A stretch of DNA of 64,000 nt from Saturnia japonica. Its lineage: Eukaryota > Arthropoda > Insecta > Lepidoptera > Saturniidae. The DNA lies in assembly GCA_033032175.1 (NCBI GenBank), contig CM065312.1, positions 1,736,001 through 1,800,000 on the forward strand, in the 5' to 3' direction. Numbering within the stretch: the stretch's first letter is position 1; every line of letters starts with the position of its first letter. The translations under genes were made by a program, and so were the position numbers. Shown here piece after piece: positions 42,824 through 54,163 of the stretch. Under the pieces are notes generated by a model that had not been told where the DNA came from, searched no databases, and saw nothing but the letters and a program-made list of their open reading frames with translations.

Positions 42824-43132
42824 TTACTTTATTAATTCCGCCTCCATACGGAGTTCTTCACGGCGAATTGCGGCTAGTTTCTCTTCCGCTTGTAGCTCGG
42901 CGAGGCGTGATCGCATAGTCGCACTCGTCGTCGATCTGTGTGAGCGTGGCGGGGAAACGTGGCCTGTTCTGACGTCAGTGCGAGTAACAGGTACAGAGGG
43001 TGTTCCCTCCGGTCGGGGTGTGCCCTCAGCCCTCTGTGTGTCTGGCGATAGCGGCGATTCTTCGAATACTCGGACTGTGTTATTTCTGTTTTGTGATTCC
43101 ATTGCGTCTCCCTGGCTTCTCGTAACAACCAT
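42824..43132 (-). CDS. BEL/Pao gag N-terminal part, ends at in-frame TAA
   Basis: From ATG 43132 (MVVTRSQGDAMES), 102 residues: a Thr/Pro/Ser-rich linker, then a charged coiled-coil-like segment rich in Glu, Leu and Arg just before the stop. The frame is open further upstream into the LTR but without another ATG. In most BEL/Pao elements gag and pol are one continuous frame, so the stop here is a lesion or needs readthrough. Confidence 0.65.
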   Translation of the reverse strand: MVVTRSQGDAMESQNRNNTVRVFEESPLSPDTQRAEGTPRPEGTPSVPVTRTDVRTGHVSPPRSHRSTTSATMRSRLAELQAEEKLAAIRREELRMEAELIK

Positions 43133-43238
43133 TGATCTGGGTACGCCGTTCGTGGATACAGATGTCTTGATAACACGTCGTTTCTTCTTCAAGCGTTGTT
43201 GTAGATCGGCGAAATGTTCTGTTCTTTTTTCTTCCGAT

Positions 43239-43256
43239 CCGGCTTCCGAAGGACCA
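43239..43256 (-). other. Candidate primer-binding site
   Basis: TGGTCCTTCGGAAGCCGG begins five bases inside the 5' LTR end. It starts with TGG, the complement of a tRNA CCA end, as expected for minus-strand priming. I have not assigned the tRNA. Confidence 0.55.
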
Positions 43257-43261
43257 GATAA

Positions 43262-43850
43262 TATTGTGAATAAAAGGACGTCCACAATATTTTAATGTGT
43301 GCTAAATTAATAGCGCTTGTTTTATTCTTGTTTCTTACAAAGTTATAGTAGTTCGTAGTAACAATGTGGTTTCTTAATAACGTTCTTGACTGTAGTTTGC
43401 TTGTAGATTCGCTGCTTGTTGTTGCTGGTGTTGTGGTGTTTCTCGAACTGATCGCAGTACTGCCGCCTTCTCCGCTATATTTAACCTCGCCCTTTGCCTC
43501 GCAACCGGTAGTGCGATGGATTCCGTGCGGGGCGTCGCTCAGCCAATGAGCGCGCACGCCCTGTGTGCGCGCTCTCGGCAGTACCATGAGTCACCATGCC
43601 AGATGTTCCGAGTCTGGCATGGTTCATCCTTACAACTAGTGAAATTTTTACATTTAAACTTACAACTAGCTATATTCTTATTCTAATCGTTTTAAAATAC
43701 ACATATTCACACATATTCAGTTCATATTATTATATCTATTCCTAACACGTATTTATAAACCTTATTCCTAACACGTATTATTTCATTTACTTGTTCATTT
43801 TATACTATTAGACTATCGTTATTCGCTCGCCCCGCTCGCTGTCCGCAACA
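43262..43850 (-). repeat. 5' LTR of BEL/Pao element
   Basis: 589 bases, starting TGTTGCGGACAGCG at 43850 on the minus strand. It carries the duplicated CACATATTCA that accounts for the 10-base length difference from the 3' LTR. Followed by TTTAC. Confidence 0.93.
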
Positions 43851-43855
43851 TTTAC

Positions 43856-44065
43856 CATAGTTTTAAGTAAATTATTATCTTCGGTGATATCACTCATCGT
43901 CAATCCTTTCACGGAGTGTACAGTCTAGTACAATCGCCGATACAAATTGCATCAAATAAAAACGTCTTCGCGATTGTACCTATCACTTGATTTGTTTCAT
44001 ATCATTATTAAACCAAAGAATTTCGTAAATAACATAGAAATTAATTAACAAACGCATTAATGTAA
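43856..44065. other. Intergenic DNA right of BEL element
   Basis: Nothing recognised. Confidence 0.4.
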
Positions 44066-44212
44066 AAATGTGAAAAATGTTCAGATGAGGCATTAGAAAA
44101 GATGCAAATACATCCTTCTCATCGGGAGTCACTCGCTGAAAAGCGAAATGAATGGAGGCAGTTTATTCAGGAGAGAGTAATCGCGATTGAGGATCAAAGA
44201 CACTTAAACTGA
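44066..44212 (+). other. Short charged open frame, possible exon or gene fragment
   Basis: A 48-codon frame bounded by stops encodes KCEKCSDEALEKMQIHPSHR followed by a charged helical stretch ending RHLN. The composition (CxxC, then Glu/Arg-rich helix) looks protein-like, not random. There is an internal ATG at 44102. No family recognised. It could be a TE or retrocopy remnant. Confidence 0.3.
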
Positions 44213-45286
44213 GATATAAGCATGAACATATTAAAAATGACAGCCTTCAAGTAGTAGTGTTTTGAGGTTCATAAGTGCGTTCTTGGGGCCTAAATTGATT
44301 TATGTTTTTTTTTTTGTTTTTCAAATATACATTGTAACTTAGTCAACGGTACCCGACGTGCGCTTTTTGCGCTCGTAAATTTCCTGCTATAATTGGGTAC
44401 GTTAGTCATCTACAGGCTAAACACCTCTGCCCATAGATTGAGTTTGGTAGCTGTAGCGGAAATAGTCTAGGAGAAATATATAAAAACTAGCCGCCCGTGC
44501 GAATATTTTGAATATTATAGGATATAAACAATATAACTAACAACCGTTATGTTATTAAAACAGATTATTAATATAGATGGCGCCTTTTACATGTTAGTTA
44601 AATATATTTTCATGAGCAATACCATCTTATCACTTTTTAAAAATATATTTGAGAAATAATAAACAGAAATAGGAAAGCAAATCAATAAAAAAAAAAGGAT
44701 TGTGTGTTTTTATGAAACCACGGTAAAAGTGAAACTTTTTTTCACATTATAGACATTTAACTAAAAATTCACAAATGAGTAATAGTCTATACACTACACG
44801 GTCAGTTGCTGCGAACTATAGGCGCCGCCATCCCTACTCCGCGGCTGACCGTCACGCGACATGCAACACACAGACCAAAAAATTTGAGACGATCTAATAA
44901 AAGTTTCACTTTAAAATAAAAACAATTTATTTAAAATGACATTTGAATCATTAATTTTAATGAAGAATTAATGGAGATATAGATATACAAATATAAATGG
45001 ATTCATCGTTTCCGCTTGTGATTTAGTCCAGAGAGAAGTCGATAACAAAACTCGGTGTAACTACGGAAGGCTGGTGCCGGTCGAACAGCTTCGAATACCC
45101 CTTTGTGGGTGTCCTCTCACAATAAGCACGTAGCGCTTTACCATCCACAACGCCGCCGCCCCGCGCCGCCCCGCGCCGCCCCGCTGCCCCGCCGCGCCGC
45201 CCGCACCAACTCGTTCCTGTACCACGCGTGTGTCCTGTCCTAATACAAATTTACATATCAAAGAACGTCCATATTTTTATCGTAGA
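44213..45286. other. Intergenic DNA with a GC-rich simple-repeat patch
   Basis: 45148-45200 is an imperfect CCGCGCCGCC-type tandem tract in otherwise AT-rich DNA. 44800-44870 has CGGTCAGTTGC and GCGGCTGACCG as a short inverted pair. The minus open frame at 45061-45261 crosses the GC tract and is unsupported. Confidence 0.4.
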
Positions 45287-45803
45287 CTAGTTTTGCCCGC
45301 GGCTTCGCTCTCGTGGACTACAGAATTCCCGCGCGAATATTGCTCCCCGCTCCCGGCTAATTTTAAGACGAAACGGCTTATTGTAGGTGTTCCTTAGAAG
45401 ATAGACGTATACTCTCCGTGACTTTTTTGTAGGTCTTTTTAATGTCTACAATTCTTTACAACATTAATTTGCTATATCTCTTATTGTTTACTCAGCGTAA
45501 GCCATTTAAGCGCCCGAATTGATTCAGCATGACCAGTTTTTTTTATTTGTGCGGAACCCTAATTCTTTTTCTAAAATAAAAGTAGCCCAAGTTACTCCCT
45601 ATAAATTCAGTTATATATCAGTGAAAGTCCCGTCAAAATCGGTCCAACCGATTCGGAGATTACCCGGAACAAACAGACAGACACAATAAAAATTTAAAAA
45701 TGGGTTTTCTGTTATAGGTATCGTATATACTTTCATATGAATTTAGTAAAAAACTGTTATTTTGACATTACAAACAGACGATTCAATTTTATTAATTGTA
45801 TAG
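45287..45803 (-). mobile_element. Non-autonomous Helitron-like element, copy D
   Basis: The minus-strand copy ends GCGGGCAAAACTAG|T at 45287 and starts TCTATACAATTAATAAAATTG near 45803; internal blocks are as in copy A. Confidence 0.75.
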
Positions 45804-46724
45804 AAGACGTAGAATTTTTGTTTTTCTACTGCCTGTTTAAATGTAAAAATGTACCTACATAAAATTGCATAACGCCATCCTCGGAAGCCAAGTTAATAAG
45901 GAACTTCGGACAACAGCCGTAAGTTACCGCGTTGTAATGCCTAAAAACTAAGAATGTTCAGCAAAAACCTCACTGTAACTAAGTAGTTAGGTATAAACCA
46001 GTTGATAATGAAACATGACCCGTTGAATTAAATTACTGTGATAAGTTTTTACTGTGTGGTTGATGAATCTGATCGAACACGACTTTGTCCTACTGTTTCC
46101 AATGATCGTTATCTTTTGTTCTACACTTCTTCGATAGGCGACTCTAAACTTGAAGGAAGAAATTTTACTATCATGACTAATAAAATTCATCAGAAAATAG
46201 GGAAAAAATACATTTGAAAACGTTAATAATCGCTAATTTTGATGAAACCGTGAACTGAAAGGATAGACTGTAATATTTCTCAATAATACGTTTGACAATC
46301 GAAAATAAAAACAAAAAAAAAATCTCAACCGATTTTGATGAAATTCTGTAGAATGGAAGCATATGATAGGCTATAAGAATCCTCAAAACCATATTTATAA
46401 ATCGTAAAAAAGGTCTTAATTTATGAAATTTTGTACACGGGAAGTAAATGCCAATTCATAATTAATAGACTAGGTAGTCAAGTCGTGCGCGAGCGGAGGA
46501 CTTTTTAAAAAAAGATTTTAATTTTTTGAGAAGCGTTTATTCGCGACCATATATGTCTTAAGACTAACTTAAAAATACTCTTAAAACTACGAAGCAAACA
46601 CCAGACGCGCCGCGCCTGGATCAGTTTACTGCAACGTTGCGTCTGGCTTCTCTAGAATACAGACTGCTGAGTAGCGATATTCATAGAGGTGATTCTATAA
46701 CTAGGTATAAGAATTGTCAATAAT
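45804..46724. other. Intergenic DNA
   Basis: AT-rich. Open frames at 45987-46190 and 46177-46392 are not recognisable. Confidence 0.4.
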
Positions 46725-46935
46725 AATCAAACAAACTTCAATGATTTTGAAGAGTTCCCTGCCAATTCCAATTCCCAATTGTTCCAATGCCAATGAAATT
46801 AAAATAGTATCCCCTATCCAACAAAACTAGAATCATTCATATCGGTACATAGACAAAGAATCTATGGTTGAACATCCATATAAAAATATACATTCGAATT
46901 GAGTAATCTCCGTCTTTTTTAGAAGTCGGTAAAAA
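46725..46935 (+). repeat. Dispersed repeat, also at 51630-51840 and 51985-52185
   Basis: Blocks TTCAATGATTTTGAAGAGTTCCC, AGTATCCCCTATCCAACAAA and TTGAACATCCATATAAAAA recur in the same order at 51.6 and 52.0 kb. No coding capacity. Confidence 0.55.
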
Positions 46936-47474
46936 AATAAAATTACGAGACGAAAATAATGGCTAAATTACAATGAGGATGACTCTAGAAACTAGAGCCA
47001 TCTTCTCAGTAAATTTGGTGTAGATTTGTTTTGAGTATAAATATAGATAGATAACGTATTAACTGTGGTATTAACAATAGAAAATTTGATGTCCCCGACT
47101 CATCGCAATGGAGTTAACTGTGGGGCCAATTTCATGTACAATTACACGGAAAATACGCGGCCGGTCGCAGAGACCGCGCTTAACTAACCGTGCTTCGTGT
47201 CGGAAGGGTTATACTCTCTCATCATAGCCTCATTTCTGGTATTCACTCTGGTTAACCGACCGTTGATGTGGTTTTACCATCTATGAATACCGTTCAGTTA
47301 TTAATTTGTAAATTTTGTTCTTGATCCGTTTTATTTAGGTCATTTATCGCTACTTTTAAGATCTTATATAACATGAACGGGTGACGTTCAGGTGTTTGTA
47401 TTGCACCGCTGGGTGGAAGCAATTGATAAGCATGGTAAGGCTCTATCACCGAATTTACCTATATATTAATACGT
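46936..47474. promoter_or_regulatory. Low-repeat segment with Runx-type and GGTTAACC motifs
   Basis: 47090-47300 is balanced in composition, with GGTTAACC (47250-47257) and TGTGGTT (47267-47273, a Runx-type core). Candidate regulatory DNA by motif content only. Confidence 0.3.
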
Positions 47475-47750
47475 GAAGCAAAAGGTTTCGGTACCATTTT
47501 AAGCGTATTGCGTGCACGGAAGACTGTGAGATTTGGCATGGTTAAAGTTTATATGGAGAAGGAGTGCAGAAAGCTAAAACTTTATACTGCTAATCCTAAC
47601 ACGACTAGTGCCATTGAACTTAGACCCCTCAAAATATTGACATTGTCACTCAGTGATGTAGATAATACTCGTTGTTTAGGTTCATGAATACTGCAAATGT
47701 CAAACAGAAAAAAGTCTATGATCAAAAAATCGCTGGTCGAATTTAGACCT
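47475..47750 (+). repeat. Dispersed repeat family P, copy 3
   Basis: AAGCGTATTGCGTGCACGGA, GGAGAAGGAGTGCAGAAAGC and TTGACATTGTCACTCA follow the order of the copies at 20.6 and 21.5 kb. Confidence 0.75.
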
Positions 47751-48659
47751 TAGGGCGATCGTTAGTATAAGTTAAATCGTTTTAAAAATTATACCAAAAA
47801 TTATATCTACAAATTTATTTCAACATTTCTGCAATTTATCTCTAGATAACTTAAAAACAACATTGAGTGTATCTATCTTCATTACAATAAAGCAAGATCA
47901 ACTTTATTGTTTTGTAGTTAGACTTCATGCTACAAAGTGTAAAAGTTCACACTCATCATTCTTCATCTTTTTCTTTCTTCTATCTCTTTATTATTATCAC
48001 AATTTATTTGGGGTCAACTCTTCTGGTCTTTCTCCGCTACACCGTATGGTTGTGGATTGTCTATTTTGTTGTGTTGTTCGCTATCAAGTAATTTTTTATT
48101 GCTCCTAATCAGGTTATTTATTGGTCGTATCTTTTTGCGTTTTCTATATTTATGACTCTGATACTCTTTTGGTTATCATCTCGTCTCATCGGTTTTCAAT
48201 AAGTTATTCCTGTGTCTTAGTGATTTTAAAAATACTACGGATATATTCGTTTCATATTTTCTTTATTCCTAATTTTTCATAGCGCATCTAAAGAAGTACC
48301 TATAATTTCAAAAATATAACCATGATACATTGAAAATTAGATAACAAATGAGTACACATACCTGCATACAACCGTAGATTTATTGATTTGATATATATGA
48401 CTGACCACTGGAAAGAGAATGAGCATACTGTACGCTTGTGTTAGAACGAGAAAGGAAAAAGAGACCATTTTCGTATGACGCACTGTCGGTCTTATCGACC
48501 TACGTAAATCGTTAAGAAAACAAATCCCGGCTATTTTTGCAAAATTAAAATTTCTAAAGGATAATTTATTCTTTACTAACCACCACAAACCAAAAAAATT
48601 GCCGTTTTGCGTGATTGAGTAACAAACATAGAAACTTTCCATTTATTATATTTTTAGGA
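47751..48659. other. Intergenic DNA
   Basis: AT-rich with TTC/TTA simple tracts near 47960-48000. Open frames here have no recognisable product. Confidence 0.4.
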
Positions 48660-48832
48660 AAACACTGGTTAAACTATGACTTTTACCGGGATAAAAAGTA
48701 CCCTATGTGTTATTCCAGGTCATAGACTATCTGTGTGCCAAATTTCATCGAGATCTGTTTAGCCGTTTTAGCGTGATTGAGTAACAAACATCCAAACATG
48801 CACTCTTTCACATTTATTATATTAGTAGGATT
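48660..48832 (-). repeat. Helitron-like 5' portion
   Basis: The minus strand reads CCTACTAATATAATAAATGTG, then GTTTGTTACTCAATCACGC, GATGAAATTTGGCACACAG and TACTTTTTATCCCGG, the standard 5' layout of this lepidopteran family. The 3' end is missing. Confidence 0.55.
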
Positions 48833-50289
48833 GTGTTTACGTGTATTGTAACTCATATAACAAAAGAAATCAACAAAATAATACGTGTATTTCTTTTTTG
48901 GTCTCATCCTATTCAAACTATTGCCGAAATATTATATACTACACTAAATATATGCATACACACATAGGTACGTACGTTTTTTATTACGAAATACAACAAT
49001 AATATACACATGGGAGAGAAAAATATTGTATCATTATTGTTGAAAAGCAATGAGACCGCGGTCTAGCTATGGATCACTTAATTTGATGGGAACTTTCCGT
49101 TTTACGACATCTAAATAACAACCGAATGAATTCTCATCCGAGGGTTTTAACCCTTCACAAATCATATTCGCTAAGCGTCGTGTCAGACCGCTAGCGATAC
49201 CTTGCGACCGTAAACTGCGCTTCATGACGTATTACACATTGTTTGACGGACAAATTCAATACTGCGGGTCTCATCGACCCCTTCGCGGCAGACGAGCTGT
49301 TAACCCTTCGACGTAAAGTCGGAATTTCGTTAACCATTCGGTTGTGAACAGTAAATTGATGTACACATAGTTGCGACACAGTAGCGTCGAAGATTTTACT
49401 TTCAAATTTACAAATGCCAAATAGCATATTGTGTTCACACTTGGCGGCCGTCGCGTCGCGTCGTGCCGCATCGGATTTATCTTGTTTTATTATTTCACAA
49501 TATCTAAAAGCCCGTTAAATGTCGTGTCGTCCGGAATAGACCATTGTGGTGGTCACTCACTATATTGTATAGATACTAAAAGAAAAGATTTCTATATAAA
49601 TGTTTCCTGTTTGGTAATCATATGCAATGAATATTTTCCAACGATATTTTCAGTTTATATTTTCTTTTTGATGTCAACGGCTTCCCTTTCGGTATAAAAG
49701 AGAAGTAAGATATATTATAATGAGTTTTCACTTTATAACTTATACGAACAATGTACACTAAGTAGGTACTTATCTATATAAATAAATAAAAGGAGACGGA
49801 TACTCTTTCACAGAGACATGGGCCTGGGTAAAAAAGAGATGTAAAAATATAAAAACGGTGTAAATTAATAGTTAATGCATCATCAAACAGTCACTGAAAA
49901 AAAAGCGGTTTTTTGCAATCTAAAAGCAGAGATTAAGAATATTTCGTAAAAGCGAAGTCATGTTATAAATACACTTCAATTAAACTATTTTTGAAGTAGG
50001 AATAATATAAAAAATTGTGCGTCTCGGGACGTTCGACAGAAGTTATAACTTAAACTAGTCAAAAAGAAACTATTAATTGTGCCATAACGCGTTACGTTAC
50101 GAAGCGGTTTACCCTCCCATAAGAAGTTATCACTTCAAAAAGGGTTATGTTTATTATCTTTTAAAGTTGTTAGTTTACTTATTTTGTTGATTGTGAGTTT
50201 TAATGATATTTTACGATTAAAAAAAAAAAAATCGATATTATAAACCATATTTCAACTACATAATTACATTCTGGGCCCAGAAATACCCG
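48833..50289. other. Intergenic DNA, with a repeat-poor patch at 49080-49480
   Basis: 49080-49480 is balanced in composition and rich in CG dinucleotides (GCGTCGTGTCAGACCGC, GGCGGCCGTCGCGTCGCGTCG). It contains none of the local repeats, and open frames in it do not resemble any protein. Candidate conserved non-coding DNA. The remainder is AT-rich with nothing recognised. Confidence 0.35.
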
Positions 50290-50694
50290 TCTCCTTTGAG
50301 TATCAGTTTGTAAAGTCAAAATAACAGCCTTTACTAAATACATATGAAGGTAATATATATACCTCCGACAGTTAAACAAAAAAAAACAAAAAACCATTTT
50401 TAAAATTTTTGTCTTTTTGTTCCGGGTAATCTCCGAAACTACTTTTATTTTAGAAAAATAATCAAGATGCAACAACAATAAAATTCGATGCTGAGTAAGA
50501 GACTCTTTGTTCTGTTGAGTAAACCATAACAGATATACCAATTTAAATGTAGTACATAATTGTAGGATCTTAGAGAGACCTACAAAAAAGTCAGCAAAAG
50601 TATCTGTCATATTTGTCTTTAAAATAACCGACATGTGCCCGATCGACGGCGTTCTGCAGTAGGTACACGCGAGCGCAGACGCGGGCGCAGCTAG
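50290..50694 (+). mobile_element. Non-autonomous Helitron-like element, copy E (decayed)
   Basis: Retains CAGTTTGTAAAGTCAAAATAAC, GTTCCGGGTAATCTCCGAAAC and GCGGGCGCAGCTAG|T, with internal deletions. Confidence 0.65.
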
Positions 50695-51629
50695 TTATTT
50701 ATAAGTTATATTTAATTAGTTAATACTATAGTGCGTACACGCTGATGCATGCATACACATACACGCACACTCGCACACTGACACATACAGTCAGGCACAC
50801 ATACCTATTCTTTTTTTCTAGAATCTATTGTTAGTAGTAGTTTTGGTAGCATTATTATTATTATTTCATTTTTTCTTTTATTATGGTTACGGGATCAATG
50901 AATATATCTATTTTAGAGGCAAACCGACCGCCAAGATACAGGGAACCCTAGTCAGCCAGTCAGGAGCTCATAAAAGTGTTATGTTATGTTTTTATTTTGT
51001 GTGTTTCTAAATGTAAAATCATTTGTATAACTATGTATTATGCATTAATAAATTATATTTATTATTATTGGAAGTAATCCTGACACCGCCCATCGCATCA
51101 TCATTTTTTATTAGATCGTTGTATTTACGTGACTATCTGGAAACGTTTAGCAATCATTATAATGTTCCATACCATTAAACCGAACAATAAATTTAACTTT
51201 TTTTATACTTAACTCATTTGAACATAACTAACTACCTACTTCTAAACACTGGAATTATGTGCTCGAAGTTACCTTTTATGTTATTGTCCTACCAGCCACC
51301 ACAATAACGTACCTATATAAAAGAGTGACAAAAGAAATCAAAAACATATTGGTCTGTAAAATAAATAGGTACCTACCTACCTAAATCAAAGTAATGGAAC
51401 ACGACAAAGAGCTAGCAATCGGAAGATGAGTTCCAGACCGCGCCCGGTGGGTTTGTATCGAACAAACAAAGGAACATCACTATCGATCGAGGCTGGTATC
51501 GACAATCCGTTCACTAGAAGCTTGTTTCTTGATTTGTTACATGAAAACAATTTTGTTAACCGCTCGATTTATGAGAAAGCGAGCTGTAAAATGAAACAAA
51601 AACATAGTAAATGTGAACAAGACATTTTT
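50695..51629. other. Intergenic DNA
   Basis: A CA-rich microsatellite-like tract at 50745-50805 (ACACATACACGCACACTCGCACAC). Nothing else recognised. Confidence 0.4.
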
Positions 51630-52185
51630 TAAATAGAAAACCAACTTTAATTATTTTGAGGAGTTCCCTAGTTTCTTTGAAGTCTAATGTTCAATGAAAT
51701 TATAACGGTAGATAATACTTTTGAAGTATCCCCTTTCCAACGAAGAAAGTATCATCTAAATCGGTTCATATACAAAGAAGTTATTGCTAAACATCCACAA
51801 AAAAAAATTAGGTTAGTACTATAAACATTCGAATAGATAACCTTTTAATTTTTTTTAAGTTGCTTAAAATGTTTTTGCATGTTTTTCTTACTATGTCCAT
51901 CTCTAGGTCCCAGGTTACCTCTTTGTAAAATTTCATTGCAATCGGTTAGATGTTTAGACATGACAAGGCGATTTTTAACAAAAGAGACAACCAATTGCAA
52001 TTATTTTGAGGAGCAACCCTGGTGTTTTTGAAGCCTAAGGTCCAATGCTAATTAAATTAAAATGGTAATGCCCTCGAATTATATTATTTATAAGGAAAGA
52101 AGAATCATCTAAATTCGGTTCATAAAAAAAAAAATTATGCCTAAACATCCATGCAAAATAAAGGAAGGTACAATAGAACTATTGA
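51630..52185 (+). repeat. Two tandem-oriented copies of a dispersed repeat
   Basis: Copies at about 51630-51840 and 51985-52185 both run AACCAA/AATTATTTTGAGGAG, then CCAACGAAGAAAGTATCATC-type sequence, then AAACATCCA. They are diverged and relate to the copy at 46725-46935. Confidence 0.5.
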
Positions 52186-52194
52186 AAACCTTTT

Positions 52195-52340
52195 GATAAA
52201 AGAACTGATATGTAACGGGTGCCAATTTACATAGCTGTTCATTTAAATATAGCTTTAGGAATGTACGTCCTTCAATTCATTTACAAAACATTTTTTCACT
52301 TTCTTTTGATATGGGATCCCTAACTTGGCAAGTTTTAGAG
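52195..52340 (+). repeat. Dispersed repeat shared with 34185-34330
   Basis: CATAGCTGTTCATTTA, TTTACAAAACATT and TTTTGATATGGGATCCCTAAC align with the 34-kb copy. Confidence 0.65.
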
Positions 52341-52958
52341 TTGTAAAACAGACAGAACTACACATTTATTAATATACCTATAGATAGAAGTGCCTACGAA
52401 TGATATAAGTTTGTTCATAATCCGAGTGAATGTGGCCTTTACAGTGTTAATTATCGAGTTAGAAAGACGTTATAATCATTTTAATAGCATTATTAACAAC
52501 CATTAAGTGTTTTAAGCTATAAGGAAACAAGTTATTAAACGGTAGATTCAAAGAAACGCCGCAACATTTCTTCTACTTATTTCGCACTGTACTCGGATCT
52601 GAATTGGATCAATTTATAATGCTTTTTTGTTCTACTATAGACTAGGCGTTAACCACAATAGTTAACTACCGCCTGATAAGTAAATGGAAACAGGATCGGA
52701 GATAGTAGTAAGTTACGATTAATCCTGCTTTAATTTGCACAAAGATAAGTAAAGTGCTTAGACAATTAGATAATTAGATATTAGACAATTACATAATTTA
52801 AGAAACTATAATAATTTATAATGTACTAAACATAAAAAAAACAACGCTTCAATTGGCCTTTGGACAATCGCATCTTATTTACCCCATTCGGTCTTCACCT
52901 TTGGAATAAGTAAGTATTCAATGTTCTTTTTCCAATGACGTTTAATAAATTGACACGT
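52341..52958. other. Intergenic DNA
   Basis: AT-rich. Nothing recognised. Confidence 0.4.
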
Positions 52959-53170
52959 TATACCTAACCACTAAAAGCAATTTGAAAACGTTACAAATTT
53001 TGTTATCAGCATGTTGAAACAAAAGATATAGGAAATCACAGCGTAAGGCGGAAACTCAGTTATCAAAAAAGGATAAATGTTTCTTCTCGCCCCCGCCGAT
53101 ATCAAGTGGAAAGTGAACTGAAGGAAATTACCTACCATTCAAGATGGCATGTAAAGAGCGTCAATTCCGT
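52959..53170 (+). repeat. optix-linked repeat O, copy 1
   Basis: Contains AAATCACAGCGTAAGG, ATGTTGAAACAAAAGA and GCATGTAAAGAGCGTCAA. Other copies: 55281-55457, 58044-58204 (inverted) and 59736-59945. None was seen elsewhere in the window. Confidence 0.8.
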
Positions 53171-53865
53171 GGGTATCTATTTTTATGTTATCATTGGTTT
53201 TTTTTTTTTCAGAAAAACTTAACAAGTGTAATAATATCTCGTAATTACGCTTTTAAGATTAGTTTGTATTGATGGGTATATCACTAATTTTAAGATCCAA
53301 TTAACTAGCAACATATGGAATATGATATTTACTCCGCGGAATTAAAAAGTCAATTACAAGTTCATTAAAAAGTGTTATTAACTAATGAGAAGTATGGTGC
53401 AGTCCAGAGGCAACATCCGTCATGCGGCATGCCTTGCCACTTCACGACTCGTTTGAAACACCTGGTATCGTAGGAGAAAGAAAACTCGCTCGCAAAAGTA
53501 AGTTTTAATTCTTTAAAAATTATCAAAACTCATACAAACCGCCGGATGAATATTGTAGCTTAATCAACTCGGTGAGTCTTATGTATAATATTGTAGAGCG
53601 GAAAAATTTAAATTGTGAGTAAATCTGTAGAAACAACACAATCAGAACTGAACTTCATGCCGCGCCGCCGGATTGGGGAGCGATTCCGTGTCCATAAACA
53701 CATTCAGTGCCTTCTTTCTAAGTAGGTAAGTAGATACCTATTTATTTTGTTTCATATCTGTGTACAAAAATACATAAGTAATTAAATTGAGTGATTTATG
53801 TCGTTTTAAAATATTTATAGTCAATATAATAGGTACCTATTTGTAACAATATCTATTAAAGACGG
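53171..53865. other. Repeat-poor DNA 3 kb upstream of optix
   Basis: 53390-53710 is balanced in composition, including CATGCGGCATGCC and GCCGCGCCGCCGG. No coding frame of note. Candidate regulatory DNA by position only. Confidence 0.3.
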
Positions 53866-54163
53866 GTTTTGTTTTTGGCGGGATCTTGAAATGACACGTT
53901 GTGGTTTTTTATTTTTTATTCATTAACTTAGGTTTTTTGACCCTATATTATGTAATATGGCGGCGTTTTGCATGATATAGTTTCGATGTTGTGCATATAT
54001 GAAGTGGATTGTATATAAACTAGAAATATTCATTTTTAGGTGTCATTTTTCTGATAAGGGAGCAACCACTTGTCAGAAGACCACACTTTGTACCTACTAA
54101 ATTTTACGACGGCTTACAACCATTGACACTGGCAAGTGCTTTTTGTGGTGCCAAAACATGAAG
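53866..54163 (+). repeat. SINE-like repeat variant, copy d
   Basis: Starts TTTTTGGCGGGATCTTGAAATG and shares the CCCTATATTATGTAATAT block with copies b and c. Its 3' part (CATTGACACTGGCAAGTGC, then GGTGCCAAAAC) is shared only with copy e. Confidence 0.7.

Larger units (their letters stand above)
37126..43850 (-). mobile_element. BEL/Pao LTR retrotransposon, near-complete, young
   Basis: The element is read on the minus strand: 5' LTR 43262-43850, gag region, pol 42563-37734, 3' LTR 37126-37704. Exact TTTAC target duplications flank it at 37121-37125 and 43851-43855. By eye the LTRs differ by two substitutions and one 10-bp duplication over about 580 bases, so insertion is recent. Pol has all catalytic motifs, but the gag region carries an in-frame stop and a frame change. 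It lies in the intergenic desert about 13 kb upstream of optix. Confidence 0.95.

Noticed and set aside
50200..50634. 144-codon minus-strand frame
   Set aside because: Overlaps a Helitron-like copy and is dominated by AT-driven Phe/Leu/Ile.
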